Assembly: GCA_009786985.1 (NCBI GenBank)
Contig: WRGW01000104.1
Span: 1 to 40,652 of the forward strand
Direction: 5' to 3'
Length of the DNA stretch: 40,652 nucleotides
DNA from: Oscillospiraceae bacterium
GTDB lineage: Bacteria; Bacillota; Clostridia; Oscillospirales; Ruminococcaceae
Shown: positions 24,874-32,551 of the stretch, in pieces
Layout: every line of letters begins with the position of its first letter
Numbering within the stretch: the first letter of the stretch is position 1
Position numbers and translations under genes: made by a program
Notes under the pieces: model-generated
What the model was told of the DNA's origin: nothing
Seen by the model: only the letters and a program-made list of their open reading frames with translations
Database searches by the model: none

Positions 24874-26208
24874 ATGGTGTTTGATAGTATATTTACAGAA
24901 GGCGATGCCCTCGTGTCTGATATGGGAAATAGATATGAGATTATACGCAAACTCGGCGAAGGTGGACAGGGAACTGTTTATGAAGTTGAAGATTCAAACG
25001 GAGAAAAGCACGCTCTAAAGTGGTATTTCAAAAAATTCGCTACTGATAAACAAAAAAATATAGTCGAAAACTTAGTCAGGCTCGGAGCTCCTAATAGCAC
25101 TTTTTTATGGCCTGAAGATATTATCTATGGTGAAGATAACGACTCAGTTTTTAGATTCAGTGTAGGTGCTTTTGGATATGTAATGCCACTCAGACCACCT
25201 AATTATAGAGGTATCATTGATTTGATGAAACGCCGTGCTGAACCGTCATTCAAAAATTTATGCAAAGCGGCGTTCAGCCTCACCAAAGGATACGAACGTT
25301 TACATGAAATGGGGTTGGCTTATGGCGATATTTCATTTGGGAACTTGTTTTTTGACCCGAATAGTGGCGAAGTTCTGATTTGTGATAATGACAACGCATC
25401 TTACTCTAACGAAGAAATGTCGGTTTATGGAACGCCCCGTTTTATGGCTCCTGAAATTGTAATCGGCAAAGCACGCGCTTCACGTAATACTGACTTGTTT
25501 TCGCTTTCGGTGTTGTTGTTTAATATATTCATGCTAAGCCACCCCTTGGAAGGCGAACAAGAAGTCAAAATCAAATGTATGGACATCCCTGCCATGAACC
25601 GTATTTATGGGCATAACCCTGTGTTCATCTTCGACCCGAAAAATAGCACTAATCGACCAGTGACTGGAGTTCACGACAATGCACTAATCTATTGGGAGTT
25701 ATACCCTGCACGTTTGCGCGAACTGTTCACTAAGGCTTTTACCATAGGTCTAAAAGAACCGCAAAGACGTGTTACCGAAAAAGAATGGAAGACCGCACTC
25801 GCCAATATGGCGTTCGGAATAACCCCATGTTCGTGTGGGGCAGAGAACTTTTATGATATGCAGGCGGTTCAGAGTGGAAAAGTTCTCACTTGTTGGAACT
25901 CACAGTGTCGCAAACAACTCACTACACCGAGTGTATTTACCTGTGGGAAAAACCAAGCGGTTTTGCAAAAAGGTGCAATTTTATATTCGCATCACATCAA
26001 TAATGATTATGATATTGACACAGTTGTAGGAACAGTAGTTCAAAACCCTAATAACCCCAATCTATGGGGAATCCGCAATGATAGCAAAACTAACTGGACT
26101 TATATCAAAGCAGACGGAACACAAATCCCAGTCGCACCTGGGAAAAGTGCAATGATTGTAAAGGGTGCGAAATTGAATTTTGGTTTAGATATTGGAACTT
26201 TTATTTAA
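24874..26208 (+). CDS. Serine/threonine protein kinase with C-terminal zinc ribbon (TerY-P type)
   Basis: 444 aa. Residues ~20-310 are a protein kinase: Gly loop GEGGQGTVYEV (28-38), ALKW with Lys49, catalytic loop Y-G-D-I-S-x2-N (D152, N157), metal-binding D-N-D (171-173) and APE (192-194). The HRD Arg and DFG Gly are replaced, as in other kinases of this bacterial group, but the Asp and Lys residues needed for catalysis are present. Residues 319-345 carry C-x-C...C-x4-C, a zinc ribbon. The last ~90 residues are a beta-rich domain (LWGIRNDSKTNWTYIKADG). Followed by vWA and PP2C genes, the combination known as the TerY-P triad. Start ATG at 24874 with TAGGAG. Confidence 0.9.
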   Translation: MVFDSIFTEGDALVSDMGNRYEIIRKLGEGGQGTVYEVEDSNGEKHALKWYFKKFATDKQKNIVENLVRLGAPNSTFLWPEDIIYGEDNDSVFRFSVGAFGYVMPLRPPNYRGIIDLMKRRAEPSFKNLCKAAFSLTKGYERLHEMGLAYGDISFGNLFFDPNSGEVLICDNDNASYSNEEMSVYGTPRFMAPEIVIGKARASRNTDLFSLSVLLFNIFMLSHPLEGEQEVKIKCMDIPAMNRIYGHNPVFIFDPKNSTNRPVTGVHDNALIYWELYPARLRELFTKAFTIGLKEPQRRVTEKEWKTALANMAFGITPCSCGAENFYDMQAVQSGKVLTCWNSQCRKQLTTPSVFTCGKNQAVLQKGAILYSHHINNDYDIDTVVGTVVQNPNNPNLWGIRNDSKTNWTYIKADGTQIPVAPGKSAMIVKGAKLNFGLDIGTFI

Positions 26209-26225
26209 TGAAGGAGATTTAGATT

Positions 26226-26942
26226 ATGGCTGGATTAAAAAGACCGGGCGGCGAACTTTCAAGCAGACCTCTTCACTTTATCTGGATGGTTGACTGTTCG
26301 GGTTCAATGTTTGGCGAAAAAATAGGAACGGTGAATCACGCTATTCAGGATACTATCCCTGAAATGCTTGATGCCGCCAATAATAACCCTTACGCACAAC
26401 TCCTTGTTAGAACTTTACGGTTCTCTGATGGAGCGTCGTGGGTAACAACTACACCGACTAAAATCGAAGAATTTGCATGGAGCGATTTGGAAGCGGATGG
26501 TGTCACTAACTTAGGTGCAGCACTAAACTTGCTTTCAGCACAGCTGACTATTCCACCGATGAGTGATAGAGCTTTGCCTCCAGTAATAGTACTTTTGTCG
26601 GACGGTCAGCCAACTGATGATTATAAGACCGAGCTTAGTAAGTTATTAAGCCTTCCATGGGGAAAAAAAGCGGTAAGAATTGCAATTGCAATCGGCGGAG
26701 ACGCTGATAAAGAAGTGCTTGCCGAATTTACAGGTAACAAAGAGCTTGTCCTAGAAGCTAAGAACCGCGAAATGCTTGTTAAGATGATTAAATGGGCATC
26801 TACTGCTGCGTCAATGGTATCCTCGCCAGCAAGCCAGAGTGTTGATAGAGAGTCAACGGCAGTTACTGACAGTGACACTCCGCTTATGGTAGATTTAGAC
26901 ACCCTCCCGAGTTTAGGTGCGGATGATGCTGATGTCTGGTGA
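26226..26942 (+). CDS. TerY-like von Willebrand factor A domain protein
   Basis: 238 aa, mostly a single vWA domain. The MIDAS metal site is complete: D-C-S-G-S (23-27), Thr in GVTNLGAAL, and Asp in VLLSDGQPTDDY. vWA domains of the TerY class bind a partner through the metal ion and are thought to be phospho-regulated by the kinase/phosphatase pair. The C-terminal ~40 residues are acidic and Ser/Thr-rich, a possible phosphorylation target (inference). GAAGGAG lies 8 nt before the ATG. The 3' end overlaps the phosphatase gene, so expression of the two is coupled. Confidence 0.9.
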   Translation: MAGLKRPGGELSSRPLHFIWMVDCSGSMFGEKIGTVNHAIQDTIPEMLDAANNNPYAQLLVRTLRFSDGASWVTTTPTKIEEFAWSDLEADGVTNLGAALNLLSAQLTIPPMSDRALPPVIVLLSDGQPTDDYKTELSKLLSLPWGKKAVRIAIAIGGDADKEVLAEFTGNKELVLEAKNREMLVKMIKWASTAASMVSSPASQSVDRESTAVTDSDTPLMVDLDTLPSLGADDADVW

Positions 26943-27762
26943 GCAGATAGACATTATTAAAGCACGAGTTCGAGGCGCTTCACACAAACTCAAAGGAATT
27001 GAATGCCAGGACAGTTTCAAAATTAGCCAAATGGGGGAGGTGACCGTTCTCGCAGTTGCCGATGGTCACGGTAGCGATTCTTGCCCGCATAGCAGAACTG
27101 GCTCTGAAATTGCTGTAAATGTCTTTCATTCCTTGATGAAAAAATATTGCCTTGTGTATTCTCATGACGCTGATTCGCCCAAAACGCTGGAGGCTTATTT
27201 TAAGCGAGAGGGTAATCATGCGATTGCAAAAGCGATTGAAAATGAGTGGAAAAGCCGTGTTGAAAATAATTATCGTAAGCGTTTAGGTTCTGGCAATTTA
27301 GGTGACGCAAAAATCCTTCCGCAAATTTGGAAATTGCATGGCACTACTTTGTTAGGGCTTGTAATCACGCCAACTTTTTATTTTGCTTTTCGATTAGGTG
27401 ATGGTGATTTGCTTTGTATCAATCATGATGGTGTGGTGTCTGATTTAGTGATTGACGAAAAAATTCTCGGTGTAGAAACTCACTCACTTAGTCGCGAAAA
27501 TGCGTGGGAAAAATCTCGCACATCTACCATCAGCACTGGTGAAATGGATGTGGGGAGGAACTTTGCGTTCATGTTATCGACTGATGGATTTTCAAACAGC
27601 TATCCTACCGAAGAGGCTTTTTACCGTACTTGCCTTGATTATTATTCGGCGATTAAGGAACACGGTGCAGAGATTGTCCAGAAAAATCTACGGAAATGGC
27701 TCGAAGAAACAAGCAAAGACGGTAGTGGCGATGATATTACTGTCTTGTTTGCTGTTGTGTAA
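26932..27762 (+). CDS. PP2C-type protein phosphatase
   Basis: 276 aa from ATG 26932; starts at 26917 (GTG), 26923 and 26926 are also possible and all overlap the vWA gene. It would remove phosphate from Ser/Thr of the partner kinase or vWA protein. PP2C metal-binding motifs are present: G-I-E-C-Q-D-S, VADGHGSDS (Asp44), FRLGDGDLLCI, LSTDGFSNSY and the C-terminal GSGDDITVLFAV. It belongs to the compact PP2C form that accompanies TerY-P kinases. No membrane or extra domain is seen. Confidence 0.9.
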   Translation: MSGEQIDIIKARVRGASHKLKGIECQDSFKISQMGEVTVLAVADGHGSDSCPHSRTGSEIAVNVFHSLMKKYCLVYSHDADSPKTLEAYFKREGNHAIAKAIENEWKSRVENNYRKRLGSGNLGDAKILPQIWKLHGTTLLGLVITPTFYFAFRLGDGDLLCINHDGVVSDLVIDEKILGVETHSLSRENAWEKSRTSTISTGEMDVGRNFAFMLSTDGFSNSYPTEEAFYRTCLDYYSAIKEHGAEIVQKNLRKWLEETSKDGSGDDITVLFAVV

Positions 27763-27801
27763 AGTTAAACGAAGGAGTTTGGGGGAAGTTATTCTCCATT
27801 T

Positions 27802-29244
27802 ATGAATGAATACATGGAACAATTATTATTACTGGCATCCGTAATAGTTTTAATCTCGATTTTTTTATGTAAAGGGATGTATAGATTTGGCGTGCCATCT
27901 CTACTAATTTTTATTCTTATAGGAATGGCACTCGGTTCTGACGGATTAGGTGGAATTTATTTTGATAACTTTTTATTGACACAAAACATATCGTCGATTG
28001 CACTGGCGATTATTATGTTCTTCGGCGGATTCGGAACTAAATGGAGTACTGCACGCCCGATTGCAGTTAAAGCGGTTCTACTCTCGAGTGCGGGAACGGT
28101 TATAACCGCACTTGTAACATCGGTGTTTGCTATGTGGATTTTAGGGGTGAGTTTTCCTTTTGGATTACTTTTTGGTTCGGTAATCGCTTCAACCGATGCG
28201 GCGAGTGTCTTTTCGATTTTGCGTTCGAGGCGACTAAATCTCAAAAATGGATTAGCCCCCCTACTCGAAATTGAGAGCGGGAGTAATGACCCTACTGCTT
28301 TTTTGATGACGATTTTTTCGATTACACTTATCATGGCGGACGGTTCGTCAACTGGCGAACTTGCGATTTTTCTTATACAGCAGGTTATTATCGGAGGCGC
28401 GATTGGTGTCTGCATAGCTTTTGTATTGGTGTTCGCACTAAACAAATTAAACCTTGAAATGACTGGGATGTATCCTCTACTAATCATGGCTTTTGTAATT
28501 GCAGGATATTCGTTAGCGATGATTGTTGGTGGAAACGGCTTTTTGTGCGTTTATCTAATCGGAATCATCAGCGGTAATTTGAAGACAATTCAAAAATTAA
28601 GCCTTGTGAAATTTTTTGATTCAATTGCGTGGTTTATGCAGATTATGCTGTTTATTGTATTAGGTTTATTAGCATTTCCATCACAAATTCCTAATGTGGC
28701 ATTATCTGGGGCGTTGTTGGCATTGGCGATTATGTTCGTAGCGAGACCGATTGCGGTTTTTGGGATTTTGAGCTGGTTTAAAGTCCCTATTAAACAACAG
28801 CTTTTTGTATCTTTTGTGGGGCTTAGAGGAGCCGCATCGATTGTATTTGCAATTTTTGTTGTGGCACGAATGGGTTCAGATGCGGTAGGATATGATATTT
28901 TTCATATCGTTTTCATAGTATCATTATTTTCTATTGCTTTGCAAGGAACTTTGCTCCCGACTTTGGCAAGAAAGCTCGATTTAGTAGAGTGTGACGGTGA
29001 TGCTGTTTTACGAACTTTTAACGACTTTCAGGAGCAGAACCTCGCCGATTTAATAGAATACACTGTTTCGGAACAACATCATCTAGCGAATAAAAAAATT
29101 ATCGACGCTAATATACCAGACGATGTTTTAGTGGTTATGCTTAGACGACACGGGAAATTTATCACACCTAACGGTGCAACTAAAATCATGCCTGGTGACG
29201 TATTAGTTCTTAGCGGCAATAGTTTTGATTTTCTTGAAAGCTAA
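27802..29244 (+). CDS. NhaP2/CvrA-type cation/proton antiporter
   Basis: 480 aa CPA1-family antiporter with ~12-13 membrane helices (residues ~5-400) and a C-terminal cytoplasmic TrkA-C-like domain (~415-478, DDVLVVMLRRHGKFITPNGA, ending PGDVLVLSG). The ion-site motif ESGSNDP (158-164) and ASTDAASVFSIL are typical of NhaP2-like K+(Na+)/H+ antiporters. It exchanges monovalent cations for protons. The TrkA-C domain suggests control by a ligand. It begins 39 bp after the phosphatase gene; GAAGGAG lies ~24 nt before the ATG, farther than usual, with GGGGGAAG in between. The hairpin at 29246 follows at once, so it is probably the last gene of the unit. Confidence 0.9.
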   Translation: MNEYMEQLLLLASVIVLISIFLCKGMYRFGVPSLLIFILIGMALGSDGLGGIYFDNFLLTQNISSIALAIIMFFGGFGTKWSTARPIAVKAVLLSSAGTVITALVTSVFAMWILGVSFPFGLLFGSVIASTDAASVFSILRSRRLNLKNGLAPLLEIESGSNDPTAFLMTIFSITLIMADGSSTGELAIFLIQQVIIGGAIGVCIAFVLVFALNKLNLEMTGMYPLLIMAFVIAGYSLAMIVGGNGFLCVYLIGIISGNLKTIQKLSLVKFFDSIAWFMQIMLFIVLGLLAFPSQIPNVALSGALLALAIMFVARPIAVFGILSWFKVPIKQQLFVSFVGLRGAASIVFAIFVVARMGSDAVGYDIFHIVFIVSLFSIALQGTLLPTLARKLDLVECDGDAVLRTFNDFQEQNLADLIEYTVSEQHHLANKKIIDANIPDDVLVVMLRRHGKFITPNGATKIMPGDVLVLSGNSFDFLES

Positions 29245-29245
29245 G

Positions 29246-29341
29246 ATATTAAGCCTTACAAAACGCCAAGCGTTTTGTAAGGCTTAATATTGTGCAACCG
29301 AAACAGGCACTTTTTGAGCAATACTGAACATTGAACAGGCT
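29246..29341. repeat. Terminator hairpin plus dispersed-repeat tail
   Basis: Perfect 21-bp stem (29246-29266 with 29270-29290, beginning ATATTAAGCCTTACAAAACG) and a CAA loop, 1 nt after the antiporter stop. The tail (GAAACAGGCAC, T5, GAGCA, ...GAACAGGC) resembles the tail of the element at 32571-32700. It probably ends both the rightward operon and the convergent spoIIP transcript. Confidence 0.8.
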
Positions 29342-30565
29342 CTAAGGCAACTCAGCAAGTGTAGTAAGCAGATTACCGATACTCTCACCGAGAAGTCGCC
29401 CAGAAATTAGCGTTTGGTCGAGAGTGTTGCCGTGCGTTCCAACTTCGATTAAGAGAGAGGCTGGTGTCAAATGTTGATTATAGTTGCTGTACTTAAACCA
29501 TAACGCACGTGTAATTCCGGGGTGGTCATTTTCTAATTGTGATTGAAGCCTGTTAGCAAATCGGAAATTGTGCATAAAATTAGGAACTCCCCATTCACCA
29601 TTATCAGCAGCGGAAATTATCATGATTTGTGCCGCCTCACCGTGCGTTGTATTAGTGACTGCTGCTACTGGTGCCCCGTTTGATTCGACAGCATCGCGAT
29701 GAATGTCAAGCACTATATTGATTGATGGATAACGCTCCAAAATCGTAGTAATCGTTTGCTCACTTCTGCTATACGAACCGTTAAATACGGGATAATCGTG
29801 GATTGTTCCGTCGTGTACAACTCCGAATCCCGCACGTGCGATTTCTTCGGCGATTACTGCTCCTATTGCCACGATGTTTTTATCTGCATCAAGTGAGCGG
29901 AAAGTGTCGCTGACTTCGGCAAAACTTTCAGTAGTATGAGTGTGGATAATCAGAACTTGAGGCTCACTGATATCCGCCTTAATCCCAAATGTGAGAGGAA
30001 GCCTGCTTTCATACAACAGCCGTGCGGCCGAAATAGAACGTGAACCATTGCGAACTTGTCCGCCGTCATACAAATGTACATAATTCCCTGCAACCGATGG
30101 GCGAAAAGTCCTCCGCACGATTGTACCTTGATATGGAGAATATGCAGCATCCTCACCAGACCGCCTGACTGTGATATTTTGAGAAATCACTGGTGCTGTA
30201 ATTGGCTCGGATTCTGAGTCTGAATCTTCGATTTCTTCAGGTTCTTCTGTTTCTTCGAGTTCTTCAAAATTGAGTTCGACTGGAGTATACAGCATAAGCG
30301 TTCCATTGTTAATCGGTTCATTTTCTATGAGTTCGGATAGTTCAGACAACAAAGGTGAAAACTCGTAATGTTCCGTAACGAGTTTGGTGTTGAACAATAG
30401 TGCGTTTGCTCTGTCTAACGTGTTAATCATTCGGTTAGACAGGTTTGCGAAAAAGCTTGAATCAAAGCTCCCACTATTCGGGAACGCTACTATAGGCGAA
30501 ATCACGATTGCGAGCATTCCGCCGAACACTCTTGCCATTGTTTTGTTGAGTCGTATAATCTTCAT
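29342..30565 (-). CDS. spoIIP: Stage II sporulation protein P
   Basis: 407 aa. SpoIIP is the peptidoglycan amidase/endopeptidase that acts with SpoIID and SpoIIM during engulfment of the forespore. An N-terminal membrane anchor (FGGMLAIVISPIVAFP) and a long acidic linker are followed by the catalytic C-terminal half with VLIIHTHTTESF, the metal-ligand segment NIVLDIHRDAVESNG, and LLIEVGTHGNTLDQ. The ATG is preceded by AAAAGGAGTG. It stands alone between terminators. Its presence is the best evidence for an endospore-forming lineage. No clear sigma-E promoter could be assigned. Confidence 0.93.
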   Translation of the reverse strand: MKIIRLNKTMARVFGGMLAIVISPIVAFPNSGSFDSSFFANLSNRMINTLDRANALLFNTKLVTEHYEFSPLLSELSELIENEPINNGTLMLYTPVELNFEELEETEEPEEIEDSDSESEPITAPVISQNITVRRSGEDAAYSPYQGTIVRRTFRPSVAGNYVHLYDGGQVRNGSRSISAARLLYESRLPLTFGIKADISEPQVLIIHTHTTESFAEVSDTFRSLDADKNIVAIGAVIAEEIARAGFGVVHDGTIHDYPVFNGSYSRSEQTITTILERYPSINIVLDIHRDAVESNGAPVAAVTNTTHGEAAQIMIISAADNGEWGVPNFMHNFRFANRLQSQLENDHPGITRALWFKYSNYNQHLTPASLLIEVGTHGNTLDQTLISGRLLGESIGNLLTTLAELP

Positions 30566-30695
30566 GTTACATTTTCACTCCTTTTAGTTTCATACTTCGC
30601 TTGTACGATTACATAGCAGTTAAAAATAAAATGCTTTGCATTTTCAACTTAACTGATTATATGAAAAAGGAGTGTTTTTTAGACGTGCCAATAAA

Positions 30696-30734
30696 TCAAA
30701 AATCGGAGGTGTTGCTCACACCTCCGATTTTTGA
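30696..30734 (-). terminator. Intrinsic terminator of the 135-aa zinc-ribbon protein gene
   Basis: Perfect 16-bp stem TCAAAAATCGGAGGTG / CACCTCCGATTTTTGA, A/T-flanked on both sides. Follows repeat copy B on the minus strand. Confidence 0.85.
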
Positions 30735-30744
30735 TTTGAATTTA

Positions 30745-30878
30745 TTGAAAGTTCGGGTGTAATACCCCGACGCTCTGCGTCGGTTCGCGCGAGCGAAGCG
30801 AGAGGGGTGCAGGGCGAATCTGTCAAGCAGGCAAAGCCTGCTCTTCGAGAGCTTTGCCCTGCGGTGTTACCGAACATT
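30745..30878 (-). repeat. Cloverleaf-like 3' UTR repeat element, copy B (long form)
   Basis: Minus-strand copy lying between the stop codon of the leftward gene 30893-31300 and its terminator. It has the same ends (GTTCGGTAACACC ... GGTATTACACCCGAAC) as copies A and C and contains the extra module AGCAGGCAAAGCCTGCT. P4 is CCGACG/CGTCGG. With the terminator it fills most of the 30566-30892 gap; the rest, next to spoIIP, holds only a small AAATGC/GCATTT hairpin. Confidence 0.9.
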
Positions 30879-30892
30879 GAAAACCAACAGAG

Positions 30893-31300
30893 TTAACCAG
30901 TTTGCCGTCCAAGAATTTTGCCTAAATAATCAATAATCAGTGCAAAACCGAAGAGCATCAACCCACGCTCAGCACCGTTGATAAAAGAGCTTATAATGTG
31001 ACCCAATCCGTCAACGAATGAAATGTCGTCAAAAAATCTGATAACATAATGAAAACCGCCTAAAAACACCCACGCAAACACGATTACACCAGTGATTTTA
31101 AGTAATAAAGATATATGTTTTATGATTGCTGAATCAGCCGTAGCACTAAGTTTTCCAGCAAAAGCACCTACTTCAGCAGCAGTGATTGTTGGTGCTACTT
31201 GTTGTGGTTGTAGTTGAGGTTGTGATGCCACTCCAGCACACCCGTTCAGACAAACACCACCTTCTGGTATTTGAGTTCCACATTTTGGACAAAATTTCAT
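30893..31300 (-). CDS. Zinc-ribbon membrane protein (135 aa)
   Basis: The N-terminus is a zinc ribbon (MKFCPKCGTQIPEGGVCLNG, with a fourth Cys just after), followed by a Gln/Pro-rich linker and a membrane part with two hydrophobic stretches (LLLKITGVIVFAWVFLGGFH and GLMLFGFALIIDYLG). Such 'zinc-ribbon domain' membrane proteins are widespread in Firmicutes with mostly unknown roles. A consensus promoter lies at 31378-31406, and its 3' UTR carries repeat copy B and a terminator. Confidence 0.8.
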   Translation of the reverse strand: MKFCPKCGTQIPEGGVCLNGCAGVASQPQLQPQQVAPTITAAEVGAFAGKLSATADSAIIKHISLLLKITGVIVFAWVFLGGFHYVIRFFDDISFVDGLGHIISSFINGAERGLMLFGFALIIDYLGKILGRQTG

Positions 31301-31377
31301 GATTTTTCTCTCTTTCGTTTATTGTTAAATAACTTACCTATAAATAATTTTCTTAAAAGAAATAATTTCAATTATAT

Positions 31378-31406
31378 AGTATACAAGCTTTTTTAGAATA
31401 TGTCAA
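31378..31406 (-). promoter_or_regulatory. Promoter of the zinc-ribbon membrane protein gene
   Basis: Minus strand TTGACA, 17-bp spacer, TATACT. It gives a leader of ~70 nt to the ATG at 31300. Confidence 0.8.
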
Positions 31407-31473
31407 GTGATTTGCGGATATTTTGTCGAAAAACCTTGAAATTAAAAAATATAAAATATTTTTCAAAAACCTA

Positions 31474-31502
31474 TTGACATATCTAAAAACTTGGTGTATA
31501 AT
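31474..31502 (+). promoter_or_regulatory. Consensus promoter of the ABC transporter operon
   Basis: Perfect TTGACA and TATAAT with a 17-bp spacer containing TGG near the -10. The palindrome at 31501-31533 overlaps its start site. The promoter is divergent from that at 31378-31406. Confidence 0.85.
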
Positions 31503-31533
31503 AGTAAACATAGTAATATTATATGTTTACTAT
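31501..31533. promoter_or_regulatory. Palindromic operator candidate at the ABC operon start site
   Basis: Perfect 12-bp arms ATAGTAAACATA / TATGTTTACTAT separated by 9 bp. It begins within the -10 box and covers the transcription start, the classic place for a repressor. It could instead form a 5' mRNA hairpin. No TPP or other riboswitch motif was seen here. Confidence 0.6.
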
Positions 31534-31564
31534 GAATTAAATCGAAAAAGAAAGGAGATTGAAC

Positions 31565-32551
31565 ATGAAAAATTCAATCACACGTACATTTAAGTACACA
31601 TTCACCAAAACACACAGACTAATCGCAGTTACCGCTACCTTGACACTATTTTTAACGCTGATGGCGTTCATGGCTGGCTGTAATAATGAAAGCAATAATT
31701 CACGTATTATTGTAGCTGATGCACGCACTACTCATCACTTAAACCTTTACGTGGCATATGAATTAGGCTTTTTCACCGAACGCGGGCTTGATGTTGAAAT
31801 CATTCAGGTTGACGATTTGTCAGCGGCACGGGATTTAGTAGTTTCGGGCGGAGCTGATGTGTTCTGGACTTGTCCTACGGTTGCAATTGCCGCAATTGCT
31901 AATGGCGCACCGCTTCAAACAATCGCACAAGTAAAGGCACCATGCACCAGCGTTTTGCTTGTGCCAGAAGATTCGCCGATTCAAACTCTTGCTGATTTAG
32001 ACGGGAAAGACATTGCTGGTGCTTCACCAACGTGTGAGGCTGTGATTTCGCTTGATTTAGCGGCGAACGAGGCGGGTGCATCATTTAATCTACAAAACAT
32101 GAGTGGTGGTGCTGCGATTGCAGCTCTTCAAGCAGGTGCGATTGACGGTGCGATTTTGGAAGAACCTCAAGCAAGTATCGCTGAACTTGCAGGGTTTAAG
32201 GTGCTATTCCGTGAGGTTGCTGAAAGTGTTCCTTGCCGTACAATTAACGCCAGCAATTCGGCGATTTCAAACAATGCTGATAATTTAATTAAGTTTATTC
32301 AAGCGGTTGACGAGGCTAATTCAGTTATTCTTGCCGACCCAATTGCCGAAAATATCGTTGACATCGCTGTAGAGTACACTGGTGCACCTAGTGAGGCTGT
32401 AATTCACGGTAATCATTTGTTATTATTTGATACAAAAATTTTGTCTGATGGGTTATTTATGCTCGCCGATGAGTTGGTTAATATGGGTGATATCAGTGAA
32501 AATCCACGCTACAATATGTTTGCAGATATTTTTAGAGGTATCACATGGTAG
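31565..32551 (+). CDS. ABC transporter substrate-binding lipoprotein (NitT/TauT/ThiY-like)
   Basis: 328 aa. The signal peptide ends in a lipobox (LMAFMAGC), so the protein is anchored outside the membrane. The mature part is an NMT1/SsuA-like periplasmic-binding fold: YVAYELGFFTERGLDVEI, GGADVFWTCPTVAIAAIANG, LADLDGKDIAGASP and GAIDGAILEEPQASIAEL. Ligands of this family include aliphatic sulfonates, taurine, nitrate and thiamine precursors; the sequence does not decide. Start ATG 31565 has AAAGGAG 7 nt upstream; an in-frame TTG at 31559 lies too close to it. First gene of an operon with permease and ATPase. Confidence 0.9.
   Translation: MKNSITRTFKYTFTKTHRLIAVTATLTLFLTLMAFMAGCNNESNNSRIIVADARTTHHLNLYVAYELGFFTERGLDVEIIQVDDLSAARDLVVSGGADVFWTCPTVAIAAIANGAPLQTIAQVKAPCTSVLLVPEDSPIQTLADLDGKDIAGASPTCEAVISLDLAANEAGASFNLQNMSGGAAIAALQAGAIDGAILEEPQASIAELAGFKVLFREVAESVPCRTINASNSAISNNADNLIKFIQAVDEANSVILADPIAENIVDIAVEYTGAPSEAVIHGNHLLLFDTKILSDGLFMLADELVNMGDISENPRYNMFADIFRGITW

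Noticed and set aside
27957-28487. 176-codon open frame antisense to the antiporter
   Set aside because: Shadow of a well-supported membrane protein gene on the other strand.
31301-31564. TPP riboswitch before the NMT1/ThiY-like ABC operon
   Set aside because: No CTGAGA-type THI-box core; only a palindrome at the promoter is seen.
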